DNA of 64,000 nucleotides, taken from the NCBI RefSeq assembly GCF_018139145.2, contig NC_059477.1, positions 29,429,502 through 29,493,501 of the forward strand, read 5' to 3'. The stretch is from Gymnogyps californianus (Eukaryota; Chordata; Aves; Accipitriformes; Cathartidae). Below, one piece after another: positions 1-12,402 of this stretch. Numbering within the stretch: the stretch's first letter is position 1; each line of letters begins with the position of its first letter. A model generated the notes under the pieces. It did not search any database. It saw nothing but the letters and a program-made list of their open reading frames with translations, and was not told the origin of the DNA. Both the position numbers and the translations under genes were made by a program.

Positions 1-3000
1 AAGGAATGATGACAGTATATATAATCTTGGGAGGAGAAGCATGTGCTTTTTTGATGACAAACCATGAAAAGACACAACCCTGGGCTTTATTGCCAGAAAT
101 GGGAGAAGAAGGATTTGCTGCTCTATGCTCCCCCACCCCTGCAACAACTAATGAGGAAGCTTAAAAGGCAGAAAATCTCTCGTTAATTGCAATGTTGGTA
201 ATAAGAAGTGCATCACAATAAGGATCCTTTCTTCTCCTACCAATCTAATTATGAAAAGTTCAAGAAATCATCTGAATGTGCAAAATTCACAATAGAAATT
301 AGAGAAGCAACTCAGAGCTACAGAAATGCAGTAACATATTCCTCCTGGCTAGGGCAGTCATGTTTTGCTCCCATGAAATGGAGCCTCAACTTCCAGAGCT
401 GCTGACATCACATAAAATGTATTCTTTTCCCCTGCATTAATATGTAGGTTAACTACTCTAAATTCTGCCAAACAGGTTAATCATGCTTGCATTTTTAGTC
501 CTGGAATTATTCTCATTTATATCAATTTTATACTCCCAGTCAGTGCAGGCAAAACTTTGAAAGTCCAGTTTTACACTTGGATATCTTCTAGCTTAATTAT
601 GTACACGGTAAATATAAAATATAAACCAAATTCATTTAGCAGTATGAGTGCCACAATTAACCTGGAGACAGATTCTCAAAATGGTCTCATCACTACAAGT
701 AGTAAATGAGGACTAAAGGTGGCCTAACAGTGGCTAACTTACTGCCAGTTCTGGGAAGCTTGGAATACAAACAGAAAAATTCTTAGGCTGAACCAGGATG
801 AAGAAAAAGTAAAACATTTTTCTGCCCAATATAAAAGAAAAACAAATACTTTTCCAGGAAGGCCAAGTGACTTTCTGACCCAAAACAAAAGATTTTGTCT
901 TATGTTCAGACCATTTTCTTTTTTTAATTTAAAAATAATTATATGCAGGAAAATTTAGAACTCACTATTTTAGTTCATTTTAATGTTTTAAAAACGGAAA
1001 CTTTTCATTTATTTTGAAATAGAAAAGCTCTACATGTTTCAGAAATAAAAACATTGTTTTTCAGATGACCCTACCTAATGAATTTGAAAATCACTCTTCA
1101 GTCAGTCCACACCAACCTGTATTTTGGTTAGTTAACTATTTAACTGAAAACTTCACCAGCTACACCTTACATCTGGCAAACCAATCCAATAAAGGTAAGA
1201 ACCAAAAAGACACTTTTCGTAACACAGTAGCCCTAATATAAATCTTTGTTAAAGTACGTAACTTAGTGAAAAACATATTCAGAGTGCGATCTTGCTGAGA
1301 CACACACTTGAGAAACAGTGAAAAGTACACATAGACAGACTCCTCTGAAGTAACCAGACATAATGTTAAATCTAACACTCACAAGTACTTCTCCTCAGCA
1401 AAGTCAAATACAGACATTGACACTGTATTTCAGTTTCATGTTTAGGGGGGGTCTTGTTTATTATTCCTGGGCGAAGGGGGTACCAACCCAAATAAGTATT
1501 AAAAATTATAACTGCATCTCCCACTAGACTCTCAAATTCAATAAGAGAACAGGTCTTGTGATTTTTCAGAACCAGCTCCCCTCAAATAGTCTTTGTTTTC
1601 TACTTGGAGAGTTTGCTCAGGCAAAACTGGAAATACATGTTCGTCTGAGATTTCCAGATGACTGTAGGACTGGGAATTCTGGACAAACTCTTCATGTGCA
1701 AATCAACCCACAGATTCACTGCACATTTTCCATTGTACATTTCATTTTTTCTTTTATGACCTCTTCCAGAAGAGGTTAAGGTTTGCAAAACTTCAATCTT
1801 TGTTGAGAGCAATACTTGTTGCACACTTTAATCACTTCACAAATGAAGCTGCCTCATAAGGTAGGACCTCTGGTTTTCTGTATTTTAGGAATAAGCATAA
1901 CATTAGAGGGAGCAGAAAATATCCCAAAATGCAAACTGCTGTCTTCTCTTTCCTCTCTTCTCCCACCTTTCTTTACTAGAAGCAAACACACTCAGTGTCA
2001 AGCTAGCGTTACAGCAACATGAGTGAAAAGGCTCTGTGCTTTCACAGTAAAGTAGGAAAAAAACAACTATCTCAGTTTACCAATAATACTAGAGGAGTCA
2101 TAAAAGTTTGACAATAAAACAAAGTCACGTACAAGAGCTAAGAAAATCTAGACTTCGCAATTTCAGCTCTTCTGGAAACTTGAGAGTGGGTCTTGTGTGA
2201 CTTCATTAGGATGCCAGCTACCAAACCATGAAAAACACTACAGTAGTTTCACTCAAACATAAATTTAGCTCCACATTTGAAATCAAGCAGGCCGAGGAAA
2301 AAATTCTTAAAATATTCACTCTCAGTGTAGAGAGGGAGCCCAGCTTTGAGATAACCCAGGCTTGAAAAGGAAAAAGAAAATAATCACTCACTAGAGTGCC
2401 AAGATTAAGCTCTTCAGAGATAGACTTATTTAGCTTACATGCAGTGCCACGTTGATATGTCTCTATTGTTTCAGGAACCCAAATTAATATCTCTGCATGA
2501 TGTTGTATCATCCAAGATATATCAGCTTATTTGGAGCTACCTCAGGGATCTCTGATCTGCTTTGCTGCTATGCCTTGCATCATATAAATGTACCTCAGGA
2601 GCTGGCTGACAGAAGAATATTGTGCTCGAAAAATCAGATCTGACAGAGTCAAAAGCTAATATGTTCATTTATCTCATGGGGTCTCAAGGATGCTTGCCTG
2701 CATCCCCACGTCCCCAGGCTGCCCATTTTCCTGTATGAGTTGTGAGGCTCCCTGTACTTTTAGATCTCAGTGACTTGTAGGTGGCCTTAGCCACTGCTTA
2801 TTCCTGAAGGATTCTTGATATCTCGGTTGTAAGCTTGAGAGGTGCAAGGCTTCTTTGACTCTTTGGAAACCCAGACCAACTCTGCATGAGCTGATTAGCT
2901 CTGCAGACAGATAACTCTCCGTGCCACCTCAGCTGCCACGCTTCCCAGATTATTGACTTTCATAGCTGACTGTTCCTGAGCCTGCTGCAAAATTAGGGGT

Positions 3001-6000
3001 CTAGGCAGGACAGAGAATAACATCCCAAAATTATTTTTAAAAGATTTAACTCCTGCAAATCACAGCTTTCAAATTTGTACTTTGTCCCTGATTTAGGTAC
3101 CTTTTTGGTTTTGGGCTTCTGTGTTTTGTTTTTTCACAAGTTTGGCATTTTCTTTTAAAGGAGCCAGTATAATCCCTCTTCTTTCTTCTCAATTTTCTGC
3201 ACCACTTTCTCTTTGTTTCATGTCACCAGCTCAGACTTATTTTGAGCCAAAGTATCCTCCTGGGCTGAATCAGAGATAATAAATCAGTGCTTTTCTTCTG
3301 GACTTATGCTTCCCTACAGGGAGGGCAAAAGAGGCATAACATGTTCAAGACAATTGTGTTTCTCTCTCAGCACTGTGTTTTTCTCTTGGTACTGATTATA
3401 GAAGTGTAAAGAACAATTACAAGTCAGGCCACATTCTTCCCTAAGTATAAAACCCGTGGATGGCTTTCAGCATATTTTAATTTATCAGCTTCATGAAGGA
3501 ACACAGAGTATGTAAATGTGCTCATTTTTATTAGAAGTACTGGTCTGTATTGGGATTGTACTTTGCACTAATTCTGCATCTTTGCAAGTATCTACTTACT
3601 TGTAAAGATGAGGAAACTTTGGATCCCTCATCAAAACTTCTAAAAATGTTCTAATCATAGCTATAAAACAGAGAAAGGTGGAATGGAAAGGATTTAAAAA
3701 GCATTTCTGAAGTGATCAAACCACCTTGAGAGACAAGGTTATTGAAATGCTTTGAAAGATTGCGCAACAATGATTTTGCTTTATTTTATTGCAGAATAGC
3801 TGTTTGGGTCTAATTGTCATAAATATTTACTTCCCTAAGACCTGTGGACTTGGACAGATGAGCTTACCATATACTTCTGAAGATCTGAGTTGTCTCTCAT
3901 CCGATATGTCTCTCTGATGGACTGCTTCATATAGTCTTGAGGTAGTATTAGTTATCTAGCATGATACTAGCTAGATTAGATGGAAGTGGAAGTAGAAGGA
4001 CACCTCAAAACTGATAAAAGCAAAAAAATGTCCCTGGGATACTAATCCCAGATCAAGCAGAGAGCCTGGCTCAGCAAAGCTGATGTCGCTGGCAATTTGT
4101 TTATGTTCAACTTTCTAAGAAAGAAGCCCGAAAAGAGGCAGTGGAATTGGAAAAAACCCAAAAAAGAACAACTCCCCATTTCTGAAACATTCTGAAATTG
4201 GATTCAGGCTTACAAACAAAAACAGGCCCAATTTTCCACTTGGCTAGAAGTAGTGGCTCTAAAAATGCTATGTGATCAGACCAAGAAAGGATTTTTTGTA
4301 AGAAAAGATTGACTGATAAGAAATACATTTCATTGGTTTTTTAGGAAATCAGGGGAGCTTTTCAACAAAAAGATTCCATTGTTCAAAAAGGTACACGCGA
4401 CAATTTCATTAGTTTGCTGTATGTGAGAAGATTGAAATATGGTCATGTTCACAAAGACCAAAAATTTTCTTACAATTTTGACATATCAATAGGGTTTTTT
4501 AAGTTTGCTGATGTAAACAATACAGAAACATTCACATTAAAACACGAATCATTGAATCCTATGACAGAAACGATTTTTAGCAGGAGACTATTTCCCCATG
4601 CTTATACCTACCACATCCTTTTTACAAGTGTCACTGTTTAAGAAAGTAATTTAAATTCTATATTCAATTGGTTTATCTCTGCGGCTCTATGGAAATGTTG
4701 CTATAACACTGGAAACCATGACAACTGATTCTGGTTTCTGATTTCAATACAAGGTTATACCTTACCTACGTTCATGAACCTTTCATACAAGAGGGAGTTA
4801 ATCAATAATTTCACAACTAAATCTTTCAAAAATATGTGGTTTGATAGAACAATACTGCTTCATTTGATCATTTATTTTAAAGAAGTCACCACTACGTTAT
4901 TACTCGAGTCACATTGCTGTGCTTTTTTAATTGTTTCTCAATAGTCTCACTATTTTTTGACAAAAAGCCAAGCAGGAAAACCTCCAGATACAAAATACCC
5001 TCAAGAAATAAATTGTGTGGACTTCTGGCCTTAATACACATCAATAGCTAAACATGGGCCAAGTCTGTCACATAAACATATTGCTTTGAGGAGTCACTCT
5101 TCGTTAATTCACTGTTTTTAATATGCGTTTCCAACTTCCTCTAAGTCACCAGCACTTGGAAGTGAAGTGCAGCGGTCTGAAGTTCCTGCCATTCTTTAGC
5201 ATGGATTTGTTTTACTTCTTGCTAAGTCTTCATAAAATGTCAATATTACCACGTGCTGGGGAAGTGCACTAAACATCAAGCTGTTACCTGGACCAGTATC
5301 ACCTTTCCATTTCATTGTGCTTTTGAGAAAGTAATGCCCTGACAATTCACAGTTTAGGGACTGTTAATCCTGACAATTTAAGAGCTCCCTACAGCTAAGA
5401 ACACATCCAAAACAGAGGCAGAATTTAAAGTATCATATTAGCTGGGTTAAGCAATTCTCCTCTCTTTGTGTTGGTATTTGTGATTACAGTTTTTCACTTA
5501 TGAATTACATCCTTTTGGTCTGAATGGGAAGAAGCCTGGAATAGGTGACTTCCACAAGTCTCTAGTCTGAGGCACAGGCAGAACCACTCTCAGAAGAGAC
5601 AGTTTTTCCTAATTCACTGCTAAATGCTGACTGCCATAATTTACTGTATCCATTATTATGTTAGTGCTTTAGCAGCAAAACAGAAATTAAAGAATTGTTA
5701 TTAAACTGAGAAGAACCAAATCCCAGCAGAATAAACCTGACAATGACTTTGACTGCATTCTGACAATCTGTCCCCTCCTGGAATCCTTTGCGACTGATGG
5801 TTACCAGAAGCAAAATTTGAGAGTAGATGACCACTGACCTTGATCAGTCATGACCAATACAGCACTTCTTTTTTTTTGGCTGGGAAGAGGCTGCAGTCAC
5901 CAAGAAGTTTCTGATGTTCCCAGATTGTCTAAGCCAAAGTTTTTTAGTTAGAATCACAACGTGTTATTATTAACCTTCATTTTCAGAAGGGAATGTTTGT

Positions 6001-7170
6001 TCTGAAAATAATATTGAAGATCGCAAGATTGATGCATACATAAATATTTGCATTCTGACATGTAATTTGAGAAAAGACCAAAAAGGTTTAGTCAGAACAG
6101 AACCATTCTTTTTATCACAGTGCAGAATTTAAAATAGCTTCATCTCTGTTGCTCCATGACTGATATATTTTACCAGCTCTCATCTCTATGTTTCTTCCTT
6201 CCTTATTTTTCTTTCAACTTTGATCTTACTCTCATTTCTAGTATTCGCAAACTTTGTTTTCAGCACTGGAGATTGCTACTTCCCTTTTTTTAAATCCCCT
6301 TCCAACTCACTTTCAGCTAATAGCAGTTTTGCAGCTGTCATTCGCTTCATCAGGAGAAAGCAGGTGAACCTGAAGTTCACCTACACTCTAGTGCCTGGGA
6401 GTTACAGAGTTTATATCTCTGCCAAATACTGGCTGAGTGAACTGGGGAAGTAGATTAAGATCAGCTCACTGAAAATAGTCCATTAATTTGGCTCACCAAT
6501 TTGAGACATGTCACATTTAATTTTAAGATTTTAACAGTGTAAGTGCACCGATATCTCCAATTGAACTCAGTGGGGAATGCATGTGTTCAGTAACTCCATC
6601 AGTTATTATTATAATACATCTCTATTGTTCGTTTCTTGTTGAGATAATGAGCAGCTGCCGCCTGTGAATCGATATAGGCACTATGCATAAGTCAGAAACC
6701 AACATACGTCACTGTCAAACTATTATACACAATCCAGCACAACCTAGTGCAAAGGTAGCTTGTAAGTATTCCTGAGGAGTCTCAACTCCTGAGAGAAGTA
6801 CAGACAACTGCCAGCTTCTGAAGGATACCAGTAAATTACCTCAGCAAATAGAAAGGAAAGTGGAAAGACCTTGATTATATATAAAATATATTTTTTTTAG
6901 TATCATAGACTTGGTTCATGTATCTGTGCCTTGTGGAAAGACAAGGGAAGAAAAGAAGTTTCTTGTCTGTATTTCACTTACTCTTGCTTAGGATAGAGCT
7001 ATACACCTCATCCTTTGCCACTGACTTCCAAGTAAGATCGGGCTTTGTTGTCTGTGATCTTGGTACGGCAGTGAAGAAGCTCTCCTACAGGTCTCTGCCA
7101 CCTCATGCCCTAAAAAGGCAAATATTATAGCGAAATTAATTAGTACCTTCAGAGAAATACAAACAGTAGG
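1..7170. other. Unique AT-rich noncoding stretch
   Basis: I see no gene, RNA gene or recognisable repeat here. Open frames are all under 100 codons and none shows a domain I know. The frame at 6220-6453 begins with a hydrophobic stretch that mimics a signal peptide, but nothing else supports it. The stretch is ordinary intergenic or intronic sequence with short A/T runs, such as the TATATA-rich patch near 6880-6899. Confidence 0.6.
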
Positions 7171-7230
7171 GTGAAATCCTGGTCTACTGTAAGCAAAGTT
7201 TTGCTACTGACTTTAATAGGATCAGGGCTT
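7171..7230. repeat. Relic of an old palindromic interspersed repeat
   Basis: The segment has a GTGAAATCCTGG-type start, a central AAAGTTTTGCTACTGACTTT and an ATCAGGGCTT end. From memory this layout fits an old amniote repeat in which a 'patient' half and its reverse complement share a core ending in TGACTTCAATGGG. This copy is decayed. The family name is not known to me, so the call rests on recall of the pattern, not on a search. A related fragment lies at 32535-32595. Confidence 0.4.
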
Positions 7231-7254
7231 CTCTCAGATTCTTTATAACCTTTA

Positions 7255-7861
7255 TCTTTTGTCCTGGTTTTGGCTGGGATAGAGTTAATTTTCTTCATAG
7301 TAGCTAGCATGGGGCTATGTTTTGGATTTGTGCTGAAAACAGTGTTGATAATACAGGGATGTTTTAGTTACTGCTGAGCAGTGCTTACACAGAGTCAAGG
7401 CCTTTTCTGCTTCTCACCCCACACCACCAGCGAGTAGGCTGGGGGTGCACAAGAAGTTGGGAGGGGACACAGCTGGGACAGCTGACCCCAACTGACCAAA
7501 GGGATATTCCATACCATAGGACGTCATGCTCAGCATATAAAGCTGGGGGAAGAAGAAGGAAAGGGGGGGATATTCAGAGTGATGGCGTTTGTCTTCCCAA
7601 GTAACCATTACATGTGATGGAGCCCTGCTTTCCTGGAGATGGCTGAACACCTGCCTGCTGATGGGAAGCAGTGAATGAATTCCTTGTTTTGCTTTGCTTG
7701 CGTGCGTGGCTTTTGCTTTACCTATTAAACTGTCTTTATCTCAACCCACGAGTTTTCTCACTTTTACTCTTCTGATTCTCTCCCTCATCCCACCGAGGGG
7801 GGAGTGAGCGAGCAGATGTGTGGTGCTTAGCTGCCAGCTGGGGTCAAACCATGACACCTTT
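7255..7861 (+). mobile_element. Solo LTR 1 of an avian endogenous retrovirus
   Basis: The element runs from TGTCCTGG at 7260 to CCATGACA ending at 7856, about 597 bp, with the TG...CA ends typical of retroviral LTRs. The flanking pentamers TCTTT (7255-7259) and CCTTT (7857-7861) match at four of five bases, which fits a 5-bp target duplication. Inside, in promoter order, are a GACGTCA element near 7521, a TATAAA box near 7536 and an ATTAAA polyadenylation hexamer at 7724-7729, so the LTR points along the plus strand. No gag, pol or env sequence adjoins it, so it is a solo LTR left by recombination between two LTRs. A 5-bp duplication suits ERVL-like elements, but the class is inferred. It closely resembles the LTR at 37917-38499. 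Confidence 0.88.
7521..7542 (+). promoter_or_regulatory. LTR 1 U3 promoter core (CRE-like site and TATA box)
   Basis: A GACGTCATG motif that resembles a CREB/ATF half-palindrome is followed within about 15 bp by CATATAAAG. All three LTRs in the window keep a version of this pair, ACGTCATGCTCAG followed by TATAAA, which fits the core promoter of the parental retrovirus. Whether it is active now cannot be seen from sequence. Confidence 0.55.
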
Positions 7862-8370
7862 ACAGGTTAGGGATTCAGCCTGTCCACCAGAACCCAAAAG
7901 TACAAACAAGAAGAGGTGAGAATGAGTATGATACTGCCCCTCAGATAGATACATTTGGGCAGGAAGGCAAGAACTGTGTTCCTCATCTTGAAAGGCTCTC
8001 AGAAATAACTTTCAGGTGTGCATCTGTTTCTGTTATGTTACTTCATGCACTCCATAATGGATTTATGTGTTTAAAAGCAACATATTAGCCTTGCATTTAA
8101 AAATAAGCCCATGTTTTTAATTCTTTGTCTAGACACTGGTTCCAAAAAGCCCATTCTATTTTCAGTCATCCCAAAATTCAGAGGTGCATTTATTATAAAA
8201 TACTAGTGGCAATGACTTCAACCCTGCTCTGGAGTATCAGTAGGGACAGCTTCTAATTACCAGGCCTGTCTGGGGTTCATCTATTGCCCAACGTTTTACC
8301 TTAAACTTCTTCCCTCTCTAGCTTTACTTCATTGATCCTCGTCTTACCATCTTCTGAGGCTTTATAATTC

Positions 8371-8640
8371 TATCCTTTATTTTTATGGTTACCTTGAAAG
8401 TGTTTATAGACTGTAGAAGGTATTTATCGACTTTGATCATGTCCCCCCTGAGGCTGCTCTTCTCCCGGTCGTATATTAGTTTAGCTCCCTGCGTGTGAGC
8501 TCATATATCTCATTTTCTTATCTGTGCACCATTTTTGTTGCCCTTCTTTGTATTTTCTCCTGATTGTTCTATGTGCTTCCATATTGTAACAACCAGCATA
8601 ATACAGAATACGTAATACAGGAGAATTCCAGGTGTTTTTT
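8371..8640 (-). mobile_element. Ancient CR1 LINE 3' fragment, antisense
   Basis: On the plus strand the words TTTGATCATGTCCCCCCTGAGG, TTTAGCTCCCTGCG, ATTTTTGTTGCCCTTCTTTG and TTTTCTCCTG occur in the order and spacing of the reverse complement of the conserved CR1 3' region, which encodes the end of the reverse-transcriptase polyprotein. The copy is strongly diverged and lacks any open frame, so it is an old, dead insertion. It may reach further left, to about 8280, where similarity becomes doubtful. CR1 is the dominant LINE of birds and other sauropsids. I am confident of the family but not of the subfamily or the exact edges. Confidence 0.75.
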
Positions 8641-10365
8641 CCTCTAGTGCTATGTAAAGCAAAACAATTACTGCATAAACCCTAAACATGGTTTTCTTTA
8701 GCATAGTATTGGTTGAGAGTTTGATTTTGCAAAGCATAGTTTTAAACAGGCCCGGCTCAGCCCTGGAATCTATTTTGGTCAAATCACAACAGCATTTTGT
8801 GGGGCTGAAACCTCTGCCTTTTCCCATACTTTCTGTGGCCAAGTAATTTTATTTCTGTATCTCGCACTCACAGAATTCAAAGCAGTTTTCATCTGGGTTC
8901 TCATACTGCTGTATTTCAAAAGCAAGGAGAAATACGAAGAAAGAGTTTCAGTTTGAACCCACACCTTTTAAATACATGTGTAGAGCACTGGCTTTTATGT
9001 TCACTAGCCTGCTGCCCTATATTATCAATATTAATGGCAGCTTTGCTTTTAATTTCAACAGAAATAAAGTCAGGCTCTGGGACTGGGTGAAATCCCCTGG
9101 GTAAAACAAGACTCCTGTGTTCTAATGACAACTGAAGTAGCATTTCTTTTACTGTCCTTATTTCTGTTAGATCTTTGCCTGCCATGTCAGTATGCTTTTC
9201 AATAACACACAACTACTGTCATTGCCTTTGTATAAAGGGGCTAACTATGAATGCTTTCTTCACTACTTTCTTACATAGATTGTGCTTATATAGACTGCTT
9301 TTATCCCCAGTTAACCTTTCATACAGTCTCCCATCTCCACTTAGGATTACAGTCTGAAAATCTCGCACCTCCTGCACAGAATTTTATCCCTTGGATAGTC
9401 CTGCTAGTTTCATGAAGTAAAGCGCTATTCAGCTAGAATGAAAAAAGCTGAATTAATATAATATTTCATATTATTTTCAATATTCTGATTAATTACAGCT
9501 GACATAAAACTTTTTCTACATTTCAAATACATTTTATTTTTGCTGCAGATACTAAAAGCTTTTTTTTATTTTTTCAAGAACAAAGTAATACCAGTGCTCT
9601 GACAACTTATGTGTACAGAATGATTACATGGTGAAGAACACCATTTAGATTTCAATGCTTTATGTAAATAATCCAATTATGCAATTAGACAAAGCCTAGT
9701 TAACTAGGGTTAAAACACATGCAATCAAACGGTGCACTCATTAGGTAGAATTTTAGTATGTTATCTCTCTCACGAGCATAATTAGGTTGCAAAATGAATC
9801 TGTATGTAAATAAGTGGAGTTCTTGTATTTGAGGATAAACAAAAATCAGAGATGAGCCATCATAACTTTAATCGTCAAAATTTATCATTTATAGAGAATA
9901 GGTTCATCAAGAGGTTTGAAAAGAGTCCATTTCCAGGCCAGAATCTAATGAGATACTCAGTTTTTCTCTACCCTGCCTCCTCATGTGCCATGTTTAGAAT
10001 GACATATTGAAGACACTGATGAATCTGCTTTGATATAATTTACAAGTCATCTCCCTTTTCTTCTACCACTATATGTTTACACTAGTAAATTCTGACGTTC
10101 ACTGGAGAACCTAACTCCATTAAATTTATTTGGCACATTTTTATACAGAAATTGTTCTATTTTCTTTGGGACTCACAGGGACCAGTCAGAAACTTAAAGT
10201 GAAGAAACTGAGGAAAGGAGTCTCCCCATGTGTTTTCAGCTTGCACCAGGAAAGACACGAGCCAGTTAAATCAGCTGTCAAACCCTTTAGATATTTTCTG
10301 TCTTGCAATCTACAGTCAGGAGACATGTCACAAGGATTCAAAACCCTGCAAGGCTGGTGGTTCTA
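8641..10365. other. Unique noncoding stretch, with an ATTA-rich block
   Basis: No gene is supported. The short minus-strand frames at 8510-8842 and 8916-9212 overlap or adjoin the CR1 relic and show no domain. Between about 9440 and 9860 the sequence is dense in TAAT/ATTA words and TGCAATTAG-like motifs without being simple repeat. That composition resembles conserved noncoding enhancers of vertebrate developmental genes, but conservation cannot be judged from one sequence. Confidence 0.4.
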
Positions 10366-10400
10366 GTTTTGTTTTGTTTTGTTTTGTTTTGTTTTGTTTT
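10366..10400 (+). repeat. (GTTTT)n microsatellite
   Basis: Seven uninterrupted GTTTT units are followed by GGGG. The run creates artificial frames on both strands that are rich in Phe/Cys/Leu or Lys/Gln/Asn/Thr, and these should not be read as genes. It could descend from an A-rich retroposon tail in reverse orientation, but no element body is visible beside it. Confidence 0.95.
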
Positions 10401-10904
10401 GGGGCTTTTTCATTTTTATGGCTGCTTTTTGTCTTTTGATTATAAAGGAAAATTAAACTGAACAGTGCACTGGCCATAACTACAGTAGTAATCCACTTCA
10501 TATCAATGTCTTGCTGGTTCATCCCTCACTAACAATGGAAAACACCCACAGCACCCACTCAGGTAACTTCTGGAAACGTCTCGAGTGCTTGTCTAGAGCT
10601 GGATAGGAGCTTTTACAAGATTAAGCCTCCCACTGCTCTTTTGTACTCTACCTCTTCTGCAGAAATACATAAGTTGACTCCCGCCTATGTTTTTAATCAA
10701 ACTTATGACCTTTAATTTCAGGTGGTTGATTTTTGTAAATCTCTCATTTTTTGTGGTAATAACAAACCATTTAAAATAAATATTAGCTAGGAAAGCAAAC
10801 CTACTTTAGGTCATTAATATCATCTTCTAATCAGCAGTGGGTCATCAAGTTTTTTTTCAGAACTGGCGAGGTCTAAAAATCACTCCAGAATAAAAATACC
10901 ACAC

Positions 10905-10975
10905 GTAACTTGGAACAGACTGCCCAGGGAGCCTGTGCAGCACCCAGCCCTTGGGCTCATGATGAACGTTTTTGA
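10905..10975 (+). mobile_element. Short CR1 LINE scrap, sense orientation
   Basis: The words TTGGAACAGACTGCCCAGGGAGCC and a following CTCATGATGAACG lie where CR1 elements carry the well-known 'GGAACAGGCTGCCCAGGGAGG' stretch near the 3' end. Only some 60-70 bp can be matched by eye. It directly precedes the CpG island, so the insertion sits at the edge of a promoter region. Confidence 0.6.
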
Positions 10976-11204
10976 GAAATGTTACTCAGGAATGAAACGC
11001 GTGAGGCTAGTCCCGTGCCAGGCCAGGCGTGTGACCTCAGCCTGCACCACTCAATGTCACTGGGAAAAGCCATGCCTGGGACAACTCCAGGCTCTTGCTC
11101 AAAACCGCACAGGCACACGTACCACATTTGCCTCTCTGAACACTGGTGTCCAGCCCTGCTGAAAGGACGGACTAATGGACTGGGTTTAACTGGTAGGGTG
11201 GGCT

Positions 11205-11616
11205 AGCGGGGAGCTGCATGGCACTCGCGCCGCCGGCGGCCCTCAACCGCCGCGGGCCGATCACGGCCCGTTCCAACCGGCTCCAGCCGGCTCCCCAGCC
11301 AGTGGAAACGGCCCGTCACGCGGCAAAGCGCCCGCGAAATCAGGGTAGGTCGCGTGGCGCTGCGCGGGCGCGGTGGGGTGGCGCTCCGGGCGGTGAGGCG
11401 CCCTGTGAGGGGCTGCGTTCCGCGGGCGACCCTCGCCGGGGCAGGGGCGCCTCCGCAGGGGCTGCGGCCCGTCCCGGAGCAGGGGAGCGGCGCGGAGCGG
11501 CGGGCGGAAACCGTTTCGGTGCGGTCGCCTTGCCGAAGAGCTGGGGAGGGGCTGAGCGTAACGTGCGGCGACGGCAAGGAGAGCCGACGGCAGGAGGAGG
11601 GGGGACAGAAGGAGAG

Positions 11617-11658
<42 letters not shown>

Positions 11659-12140
11659 AGGGCGCTTCCTGAAGCGCGTGCTCAGTTGTTTGTGTTTTTT
11701 TTCCTCTGAATACTCGCATCGGTAATTAAAAGTTCATTTAGACTCCAGAAGGAGCCTTGGTCCTGGGAACTTGTGGTGGCCCTGTGCTTGCAGAGAGGCG
11801 GGAAGCGGGGCGGGAAGCGGAGCCCGAAGGGACCCGAGAGGGCTCCCGGGTGGGAGGGCGATGGGGAAGAGCAGGGACGGGTCCAGCGCCGCGACCCGGC
11901 CTGGACCGGGCCCATCTCCTAGCGCGGGATCTGTGAGGTGCGCCCCAGGGGCTGCCGAGGCTGTGACACCCCGGGTCGCGGGTGCTGTGGGGTGCCCGGG
12001 GCTTTGTGCTCCCAGGGAGCTTGTCAGGGGCAGGCTGAGCCGTTGGGTCCTTTACTCTGACTGAAATTGAGGAAATGCGGGACACCTGAAGCCATCACCT
12101 CACGGAGGTGCTGCTGCCGCCGTGGCTGTGGCGGATCTGG
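11205..12140. promoter_or_regulatory. CpG island, likely promoter
   Basis: Against an AT-rich background this block of nearly 1 kb is strongly GC-rich and dense in CpG, especially 11215-11580 and 11790-12000. It holds a GGGGCGGG Sp1-type box near 11807 and a TGCGCGGGCGCGG stretch near 11361 that resembles an NRF1 site. Unmethylated islands of this kind mark promoters of housekeeping and developmental genes and of many long noncoding RNAs. Plausible plus-strand splice donors lie at 11344/11345 (AGG|GTAGGT) and 11392/11393 (GCG|GTGAGG), which suggests rightward transcription. Divergent transcription to the left is equally possible for such islands. Open frames inside it are low-complexity Ala/Gly/Pro/Arg and match no protein I know. 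Confidence 0.75.
11619..11657 (+). repeat. Poly-G run of 39 bases inside the CpG island
   Basis: An uninterrupted G tract follows GGAGAGCC. A tract like this can form stacked G-quadruplexes on the plus strand. Sequencing often gets its length wrong, so the true length may differ. It gives rise to the poly-Gly and poly-Pro runs in the spurious open frames of the island. Confidence 0.97.
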
Positions 12141-12315
12141 GACGCGGGAGACAGTGGGATACAGCTGATGGCTTGAGAAGGCAGAGCTTAGAGGCGGGTG
12201 GGGGGTTTGGGGCCTGTGCCGCATGGAGGGACTGACCTGCACAAGGGAGGAGGTGTTTGGGAGCAGGTGTGGGAAGGATGTGTTAAGCAATTGCCTGATC
12301 TTGCTCTTCCCACAG

Positions 12316-12402
12316 AGGAGATACTCCCGTGGAAATATCCAAAATGTGGTATTTGTAATGGATGAATATTCAATCTGCTTTAATGTTCTCAGTGTTGTAC
12401 AG
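12316..12402 (+). other. Candidate exon downstream of the CpG island
   Basis: A pyrimidine-rich acceptor (TTGCTCTTCCCACAG, ending 12315) and a good donor (GTACAG|GTATGAG) bound 87 bp. One frame is open throughout (29 codons, phase 0 at both ends) and contains an ATG at 12359. I do not recognise the peptide. The donor lies inside the first unit of a degenerate tandem repeat, which weakens a coding reading. It may be an exon of a noncoding transcript that starts in the island, or a chance pair of sites. Confidence 0.25.

Noticed and set aside
6220..6453. Small plus-strand frame with a signal-peptide-like start
   Set aside because: It is only 77 codons, with no family resemblance. Phe/Leu-rich starts arise easily from T-rich DNA.
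7414..7650. 78-codon minus-strand frame, almost identical to one at 38059-38295
   Set aside because: Its conservation is explained by the two LTR copies. It runs antisense to the LTR promoter and has no known product.
11203..12085. Several overlapping open frames of 97-163 codons on both strands of the CpG island
   Set aside because: They are low-complexity Ala/Gly/Pro/Arg frames produced by GC-rich DNA and the poly-G tract. No domain is recognisable, and open frames occur on both strands at once.
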